From Chryseomonas sp014190935 (GTDB lineage Bacteria > Pseudomonadota > Gammaproteobacteria > Pseudomonadales > Pseudomonadaceae): a DNA stretch of 64,000 nucleotides. Made by a program: the position numbers and the translations under genes. The notes under the pieces were generated by a model that was not told the origin of the DNA, searched no databases, and was given only the letters and a program-made list of their open reading frames with translations. The stretch is taken from the NCBI RefSeq assembly GCF_014190935.1, contig NZ_JACHVV010000005.1, forward strand, positions 124,001 through 188,000, given 5' to 3'. Position 1 is the first letter of the stretch, and each line of letters begins with the position of its first letter. Shown piece after piece: positions 58,741 to 64,000 of this stretch.

Positions 58741-59436
58741 TTATTCCCACTCGGCCCGGGAGAGGAGATAGCCCTTGCCCCAGACGGTCTTGATCCGCCG
58801 GGCGTCGCCGGGATGCTCTTCGAAGCGCCGGCGCAGCTTGGAGATGGCCACGTCCACCGAGCGGTCGACACCGTTGAATTCGATGCCGCGCAGTTGCTGG
58901 ATCAGCTGGTCGCGGCTGAGGACCTCGCCGGCATGGCGCATGAGGATCGCCAGCAGGTTGAATTCGGTGGATGACAGCTCCACCAGCTGGTCGCGCCACC
59001 AGACCTGGCGTTCGCCCGGCAGCAGCTGCAGCTGCCCGATCGTCAGGCGGTCATCGGCGGGCGCCTCGACCAGTTGGCAGCGGCGCAGCAGGGTGCGGAT
59101 GCGTGCCAGCAGCACCCGCGGTTCGCAGGGCTTGCTGACATAGTCGTCGGCGCCGATTTCCAGCCCCAGCACCTGGTCGTGGCTGTCGTCCAGGGCGGTG
59201 AGCATCAGGATCGGCAGGCTGGGCTGGGCGGCGCGTAGCTGGCGACAGACCTGCAGGCCGTCCAGCCCCGGCAGCATGACGTCGAGCACCACCAGTTGCG
59301 GGCGCAGGCGCTGCACCGCGGCCAGCGCCTCGTCGCCGCGACCGATCACCGTCACGGCATAGCCCTGGCGGCCCAGGTAGGTGGCGATGAGCTCGGCCAG
59401 GGCGATGTCGTCTTCGACGATGAGCAAGGGGATCAC
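58741..59436 (-). CDS. RstA-like OmpR-family response regulator
   Basis: 231 residues from GTG 59436 (MIPLLIVEDDIALAEL; GTG preferred because the receiver begins there; ATG at 59469 would add 11 residues). Phospho-acceptor Asp in LVVLDVMLPGLDG, Lys in DYVSKPCEP, and winged HTH LSSTEFNLLAILMRHAGEVLSRDQL...VWGKGYLLS. The stop is directly before the RstB-like kinase gene. Divergent from the RND genes; a TACA-N5-TTACA site between them matches RstA-box spacing, so the pump is a likely target. Confidence 0.9.
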   Translation of the reverse strand: MIPLLIVEDDIALAELIATYLGRQGYAVTVIGRGDEALAAVQRLRPQLVVLDVMLPGLDGLQVCRQLRAAQPSLPILMLTALDDSHDQVLGLEIGADDYVSKPCEPRVLLARIRTLLRRCQLVEAPADDRLTIGQLQLLPGERQVWWRDQLVELSSTEFNLLAILMRHAGEVLSRDQLIQQLRGIEFNGVDRSVDVAISKLRRRFEEHPGDARRIKTVWGKGYLLSRAEWE

Positions 59437-59510
59437 GGCAGGTCTTCGTGGCGGGAAAGTGCCGAGCATAGCCGAGCCCCGGGCAGGCGGGCGCCGGGCT
59501 TAACACTCTT

Positions 59511-59536
59511 TCACAAGAGACCTACAGACGTTTACA
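59511..59536. promoter_or_regulatory. Candidate RstA-box and phased half-sites upstream of the RND operon
   Basis: TACAGACGTTTACA (59523-59536) has the TACA and TTACA half-sites of the enterobacterial RstA box (TACATNTNGTTACA) at the exact spacing; the three other defined bases differ. A further TCACA (59511-59515) extends it, giving TCACA / CTACA / TTACA starts at 59511, 59522 and 59532, about one helical turn apart. Lies between the divergent regulator and pump genes, about 50-75 bases from each start. Confidence 0.5.
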
Positions 59537-59587
59537 GGGAGGCCCGAGCGAGACGCCTACCATGGCGCTCTCCTGGAGGAAGCCCCG

Positions 59588-60739
59588 ATGTCCCTGCCCC
59601 GCCCTGCCCTCGGCAGCCTCGCGCTGCTCTGCCTGCTGCTCGCCGCCTGCGACCGTCCGGCCCCGGATACCGCCGCCCCGCCGGCGCCCAGGGTGCAGGT
59701 GGAGACGCTGCACCCCACGCCCCTGGCCATTGCCAGCGAACTCAGTGGCCGCCTGGTGGCGCCACGGACCGCCGAGGTACGGGCGCGGGTCGCCGGCATC
59801 GTGCTGCAGCGGGTGTTTCGCGAGGGCAGCGAGGTCAAGGCCGGCGCGGTGCTGTTCCGTATCGATCCGGCGCCGCTGCAGGCCGAGGTGGACAGCGCCG
59901 CGGCCGCCCTGCGCAAGGCCGAGGCCAGCGCCTTCCAGGCCCGCCGGCTGGCCGAGCGCTATGCGGCGCTGGTGGAGAGCGAGGCGATCAGTCGCCAGGC
60001 GCAGGACGATGCCCAGGGTGCCAGTCTGCAGGCGCAGGCCGAGGTGGCGGCCGCCCAGGCGGCGCTCAAGCGGGCACGGCTGAATCTGGGCTATGCCACG
60101 GTCACCGCGCCCATCGCCGGGCGCATCGGCAAGGCGCTGGTCAGCGAAGGCGCCCTGGTCGGCCAGGGCGATGCCACGCCGCTGGCGCTCATCCAGCAGC
60201 TGGACCCCATCCATGCCGATGTCACCCAGTCGACCCGCCAGCTCAAGGCGCTGCGCGATGCCCTCAGCGACGGCCGGCTGCAGCAGGTGGCGCCGGACCA
60301 GGCGCGGGTGACCCTGCTGCTGGAAGACGGCAGCCCCTACCCGGAGAGCGGCCGCCTGCTGTTCGCCGATCTGGCGGTGGATGCCAGCACCGGCCAGATC
60401 ACCCTGCGCAGCCAGTTTCCCAATCCCCGCCGCGAGCTCCTGCCGGGCAGCTTCGTGCGGGTACGTCTGGAGCAGGCGCGCCTCGACCAGGGCCTGAGCG
60501 TGGCGCAACGGGCGGTGCAGCGCAGCGCCGGTGGCCAGGCCCAGGTCTGGGTGGTGGACGCCGAAGACCGGCTCGCCCTGCGCGAGGTGCGCCTGGGACC
60601 AGTGGTGGAGGGTCGCTGGGTGGTGGAATCCGGCCTGGCCGCCGGTGAGCGGGTCCTGCTCTCGGGCCTGCAACAGGCGCAGCCAGGGCTGCTGGTGGAA
60701 CCCCAGGAAACCCAGGCCGCCCCGGCGGAGGCGCGCTGA
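59588..60739 (+). CDS. RND efflux periplasmic adaptor subunit
   Basis: 383 residues. Lipoprotein signal with lipobox LLAAC and Cys at 21; biotinyl-lipoyl and alpha-hairpin (VRARVAGIVLQRVFREGSEV, then long Arg/Ala/Gln helices, ends as the coiled coil), and beta-barrel domains (TVTAPIAGRIGKALVSEGALVGQGD). MexA/AcrA type membrane fusion protein. The TGA and the next ATG overlap by one base. No outer-membrane factor gene follows, so it probably docks on a shared OprM-type channel. Confidence 0.9.
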   Translation: MSLPRPALGSLALLCLLLAACDRPAPDTAAPPAPRVQVETLHPTPLAIASELSGRLVAPRTAEVRARVAGIVLQRVFREGSEVKAGAVLFRIDPAPLQAEVDSAAAALRKAEASAFQARRLAERYAALVESEAISRQAQDDAQGASLQAQAEVAAAQAALKRARLNLGYATVTAPIAGRIGKALVSEGALVGQGDATPLALIQQLDPIHADVTQSTRQLKALRDALSDGRLQQVAPDQARVTLLLEDGSPYPESGRLLFADLAVDASTGQITLRSQFPNPRRELLPGSFVRVRLEQARLDQGLSVAQRAVQRSAGGQAQVWVVDAEDRLALREVRLGPVVEGRWVVESGLAAGERVLLSGLQQAQPGLLVEPQETQAAPAEAR

Positions 60740-63700
60740 TGGCCAATTTCTTCATCGACCGCCCGGTGTTCGCCTGGGTGGTGGCGCTGTTCATCCTGCT
60801 CGCCGGCCTGCTCGCCCTGCCGCAATTGCCGGTGGCCCAGTATCCCAACGTGGCGCCGCCGCAGATCGAGTTGACCCTGAGCTATCCGGGCGCCTCGCCG
60901 CAGACCCTGGACGAAAGCGTGGTCAGCCTGGTCGAGCAGGAGCTCAATGGCGTCAATCACCTGCTCTACTTCTCGTCCAGCAGCAGCCAGGGCAGCGCCA
61001 CCCTGACCGTGACCTTCCAGCCCGGCACCGATCCGGAGCTGGCCAAGGTGGACATCCAGAATCGCCTCAAGGTGGTGGAGCCGCGCCTGCCGCGGGCGGT
61101 CACCCAGCAGGGTATCCAGATCGAGGAAACTTCCGCCGGCTACCTGCTGTTCGTCACCCTCACCGCCACCGATGCGCGCCTCGACACCACCGCGCTGAGC
61201 GACTACCTGGCGCGCAACGTGGTCAACGAACTGCGGCGGCTGGACGGGGTGGGCAAGGCCCAGCTGTTCGGCGCCGAGCACGCCCTGCGCGTCTGGCTCG
61301 ATCCCAGTCGCCTCGTGGCGGTCGGCCTGACCCCGGCCGACGTGACCCGCGCCATCGCCGAGCAGAACGTCCAGGTGGCGGCCGGCAGTCTCGGCGAGCT
61401 GCCCGCGCCCGCGGGCCAGGAGCTGAGCGCGCCGGTGCTGATCAAGGGCCAGTTGAGCGATCCGGCGGAATTCGCCGGCATCCTGCTGCGCGCCGGGGCC
61501 GATGGCTCCAGCGTGACCCTGGGCGACGTCGCCCGGGTCGAGGTGGGCAGCCAGAGCTACAATTTCGGCACCCGCCTGGACGGCAAACCCTCGGTGGCGG
61601 TCGGGTTGCAGCTGGCGCCTACCGCCAACGCCCTGGCCACCGCCAAGGCGGTGCGCGCCAAGCTGGCCGAACTGTCCCGGTACTTTCCGCCGGGGATGAA
61701 ATACGACATCCCCTACGACACGGCGCCCTTCGTCGAGATCTCCATCACCCAGGTCATCCATACCCTGATGGAGGCCATGGCGCTGGTGTTCGCGGTGATG
61801 TACCTGTTCCTGCAGAATCTGCGCTACACCCTGATCCCGACCCTGGTGGTGCCGGTGGCGTTGCTGGGCACCTGCGCCGTGCTCCTGGCGCTGGGCTATT
61901 CCATCAATGTGCTGACGCTGTTCGGCATGGTGCTGGCCATCGGCATCCTGGTGGACGACGCCATCGTGGTGGTGGAGAACGTCGAGCGACTGATGGCCAG
62001 CGAAGGCCTCGATCCGCGTGCCGCCACGCGCAAGGCCATGGGCGAGATCTCCGGCGCCATCGTCGGCATCACCCTGGTGCTGACCGCGGTCTTCGTGCCC
62101 ATGGCCTTCATGAGCGGTTCGGTGGGCGTCATCTATCGCCAGTTCTCGGCGTCCATGGCGGTGGCTATCCTGCTTTCCGCCTTTCTCGCCCTGAGCCTGA
62201 CCCCGGCGCTGTGCGCCACCCTGCTCAAGCCGATTCCCCAGGGCGCCCATGCCCGCGGCGGGTTCTTTGGCGCCTTCAACCGGGGCTTCGAGCGCCTGAC
62301 CGGCGGCTTCGAAGGCTGGGTGGCCCGCGCCATCCGCCGGCTGCTGCCCAATCTCCTGCTGTTCGCCGTCCTGCTGGCGACCCTGGTGGCGCTCTATGGC
62401 CGCCTGCCCGGCGCCTTCCTGCCCACCGAGGACCAGGGCTATCTGATCACCGACATCCAGCTGCCGCCGGGGGCCACCCAGGAGCGCACCCTCAAGGTGC
62501 TCGAACGCCTGGAGCGCCACTACGCCGCCGAACCCGGGGTAGCCAACGACCTGGTGCTGCTCGGCTTCAGCTTTTCCGGCAGCGGCCAGAACGCCGCCCT
62601 GGCCTTTACCACCCTCAAGGACTGGTCCGCCCGCGGCCCGACCGACTCCGCCGCGGCCATCGCCACGCGCGCCAACGCCGCCCTGGCCGGCGAGAGCGAA
62701 GCCCAGGGCTTTGCCGTGCTGCCGCCGCCGGTGGAAGGCCTGGGCACCTCCAGCGGGTTCGAGGTGCGCCTGCAGGACAGGTCCAACCGCGGCCAGGCGG
62801 CGCTCAAGGCGGCGCGGGACGAATTGCAGGCCAGCCTGGCGGGCAATCCGATCATCGCCTACGTGCGGGAGACCGCCCTGGCCGACAGCGCCCAGGTGCA
62901 GCTGGTGGTGGATCGCCGCCAGGCCGCCGCCCTTGGGGTAGGCTTCGCCGCCCTCGGCGAGACCCTCGGCACCGCCCTGGGCTCCAGCTACGTCAACGAC
63001 TTCCCCAATCGCGGCCGGATGCAGCAGGTGATCGTCCAGGCCGAACTGGGCAGCCGCAGCCAGGTGGACGACCTGCTGCGCCTGGAGGTACGCAACGAAC
63101 GCGGGCGCATGGTGCCGCTGTCCGCCTTCGTCAGCGCCGACTGGACCCAGGGCCCGGCACAGCTGTCGCGCTACAACGGCTACCCGGCCATCAGCCTGGC
63201 CGGCGAGCCGCTGCCCGGTCACACCACCGGCGAGGCCATGGCCGAGCTGGAACGCCTGGCCGCCGAGCTACCCCGTGGTTTCGCCCTGGAGTGGACGGCG
63301 CTGTCGCTGCAGGAACGCCTCTCCGCCGGCCAGGCGCCCGTGCTGCTGGGGCTGTCGCTGCTGGTGGTGTTCCTCTGCCTGGCGGCGCTCTACGAGAGCT
63401 GGTCGATTCCCACCGCGGTGCTGCTGGTGGTGCCCCTGGGCGTGCTCGGCGCGGTGCTGGCGGTGACCCTGAGGGGGATGCCCAACGACGTCTTCTTCAA
63501 GGTCGGCCTGATCACGGTGATCGGTCTCACGGCGAAGAACGCCATCCTGCTCATCGAATTCGCCAAGCGCCTGCACGACGAAGGTATGGACCTGTACCAG
63601 GCCACCTGCCGCGCCGCCCGCCTGCGCCTGCGGCCCATCGTCATGACCTCGCTGGCCTTCATCCTCGGCGTGGTGCCCCTGGCCCTGGCCAGCGGAGCCA

Positions 63701-63837
63701 GCTCGGCGAGCCAGCAGGCGGTGGGCACCGGGGTGATCGGCGGCATGCTCAGCGCCACCCTGGCGCTGGTCTTCGTGCCGGTGTTCTTCGTGCTGGTGCT
63801 GCGGCTGGTCCGGCGCTGGCGCGCGCCGGACCTCTAG
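60739..63837 (+). CDS. RND efflux transporter, HAE1 family (MexB/MexY-like)
   Basis: 1032 residues, standard for tripartite drug pumps. Twelve membrane helices and two large periplasmic loops. TM4 proton-relay Asp-Asp at 406-407 (LVDDAIVVVENVERL) and the C-terminal TM10 lysine region (LTAKNAILLIEFAKRL) are intact; N-terminal FFIDRPVFAWVVALFILLAG typical. Drug/proton antiport of hydrophobic or cationic compounds; substrate not inferable. Coupled to the adaptor gene and likely controlled by the divergent RstAB-like pair. No outer-membrane channel gene beside it. Confidence 0.92.
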   Translation: MANFFIDRPVFAWVVALFILLAGLLALPQLPVAQYPNVAPPQIELTLSYPGASPQTLDESVVSLVEQELNGVNHLLYFSSSSSQGSATLTVTFQPGTDPELAKVDIQNRLKVVEPRLPRAVTQQGIQIEETSAGYLLFVTLTATDARLDTTALSDYLARNVVNELRRLDGVGKAQLFGAEHALRVWLDPSRLVAVGLTPADVTRAIAEQNVQVAAGSLGELPAPAGQELSAPVLIKGQLSDPAEFAGILLRAGADGSSVTLGDVARVEVGSQSYNFGTRLDGKPSVAVGLQLAPTANALATAKAVRAKLAELSRYFPPGMKYDIPYDTAPFVEISITQVIHTLMEAMALVFAVMYLFLQNLRYTLIPTLVVPVALLGTCAVLLALGYSINVLTLFGMVLAIGILVDDAIVVVENVERLMASEGLDPRAATRKAMGEISGAIVGITLVLTAVFVPMAFMSGSVGVIYRQFSASMAVAILLSAFLALSLTPALCATLLKPIPQGAHARGGFFGAFNRGFERLTGGFEGWVARAIRRLLPNLLLFAVLLATLVALYGRLPGAFLPTEDQGYLITDIQLPPGATQERTLKVLERLERHYAAEPGVANDLVLLGFSFSGSGQNAALAFTTLKDWSARGPTDSAAAIATRANAALAGESEAQGFAVLPPPVEGLGTSSGFEVRLQDRSNRGQAALKAARDELQASLAGNPIIAYVRETALADSAQVQLVVDRRQAAALGVGFAALGETLGTALGSSYVNDFPNRGRMQQVIVQAELGSRSQVDDLLRLEVRNERGRMVPLSAFVSADWTQGPAQLSRYNGYPAISLAGEPLPGHTTGEAMAELERLAAELPRGFALEWTALSLQERLSAGQAPVLLGLSLLVVFLCLAALYESWSIPTAVLLVVPLGVLGAVLAVTLRGMPNDVFFKVGLITVIGLTAKNAILLIEFAKRLHDEGMDLYQATCRAARLRLRPIVMTSLAFILGVVPLALASGASSASQQAVGTGVIGGMLSATLALVFVPVFFVLVLRLVRRWRAPDL

Positions 63838-63839
63838 CC

Positions 63840-64000
63840 TCAGGCATTGTGGGGACGCTTGTCGCCCAGCAGCGCGGCGTCCTCGACCGGCGCGGGCTCG
63901 GGCTTGCGGGCACCGATCTTGTCCGAGGTCCGCAGGCTCTGTGGCAGCGCCCAGAACAGCAGCCCGGCAGCCAGCAGGCTGGTGCAGCCGATGAGGTAGA
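63840..64000 (-). CDS. Major facilitator transporter, C-terminal end (5' part outside window)
   Basis: The last ~53 codons of a minus-strand gene: a final hydrophobic helix (YLIGCTSLLAAGLLFWALP) followed by a hydrophilic tail LRTSDKIGARKPEP...PHNA and TGA. Helix-then-charged-tail ending is typical of MHS/metabolite-proton symporters of the MFS; the family assignment rests on this fragment only. Convergent with the RND operon, with only two bases between the two stops. Confidence 0.5.
   Translation of the reverse strand, partial: YLIGCTSLLAAGLLFWALPQSLRTSDKIGARKPEPAPVEDAALLGDKRPHNA

Noticed and set aside
60337..63222. Long open frame antisense to the RND pump (about 960 codons)
   Set aside because: Shadow of the well-supported RND transporter gene; its composition is low-complexity (His/Gln/Arg/Gly-rich) and there are no domains.

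Overview
The window is a GC-rich chromosomal segment from a gammaproteobacterium, almost certainly Pseudomonas. Several gene orders match what I remember of P. aeruginosa: a mutT-type Nudix / GST / argJ / secA / dciA block, and a cstA-ybdD / mapZ (PilZ) / radA / mscL / fpr block. Species cannot be fixed from this sequence alone. I see no rRNA, tRNA, CRISPR array, prophage or transposase; it is mostly core genome, with two kinds of intergenic repeat as the main accessory signal.

Layout. 1-3.4 kb: end of a FieF-type metal efflux gene, then a Rieske/FAD oxidoreductase, a phosphodiesterase and a flavin reductase, closed by a perfect two-way terminator. 3.4-5.4 kb: minus-strand overlapping cluster of phosphatidylcholine synthase, a GIY-YIG protein and a GST. 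5.6-9.8 kb: aapJQMP L-amino-acid ABC transporter with a candidate sigma-54 promoter and an intercistronic hairpin. 10-13.6 kb: carboxylesterase, a cNMP-like/GGDEF protein, rhlB. 13.7-17.5 kb: moaCDE, PIN-PhoH ATPase, yaaA. 17.9-23.6 kb: algA/manC with a candidate RsmA-binding leader, a HAD hydrolase, a 2-hydroxyacid dehydrogenase, class I fumarase, an ABM monooxygenase. 23.6-29.4 kb: acyltransferase, clsB, a REC-PAS-GGDEF-EAL regulator, an OmpA-like lipoprotein. 29.5-32.2 kb: ArsR-MFS-ene-reductase operon. 32.2-32.7 kb: tandem repeat array 1. 32.7-40.6 kb: Nudix-TPS fusion, GST, argJ, secA, dciA, a small membrane protein, a CobW GTPase. 40.6-46.2 kb: MITE-like copy 1, ybdD-cstA, a divergent cache-kinase/NarL regulator pair, mapZ, repeat array 2. 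46.2-52.7 kb: a copB-like porin gene, radA, three small genes, mscL, a TerC/CBS protein, fpr, MITE-like copy 2. 52.9-64 kb: rlmG, clsA, an outer-membrane protein, glutaminase, an RstAB-like two-component system, a divergent RND pump with a candidate RstA box, and the end of an MFS gene.

Themes. Membrane lipid synthesis appears three times (pcs, clsA, clsB). Cyclic-di-GMP signalling appears three times (cNMP-GGDEF, REC-PAS-GGDEF-EAL, MapZ). Three transport or detoxification units have their regulator beside them: ArsR with MFS/OYE, a cache kinase and NarL regulator with cstA, and RstAB with the RND pump. No single obviously new enzymatic system is present. The most notable undescribed-looking items are the MITE-like element, whose two copies show compensatory base changes; two inversely oriented ~100-bp repeat arrays in convergent intergenic regions; a perfect palindrome between cstA and its putative regulators; and an RsmA-type hexaloop upstream of algA.
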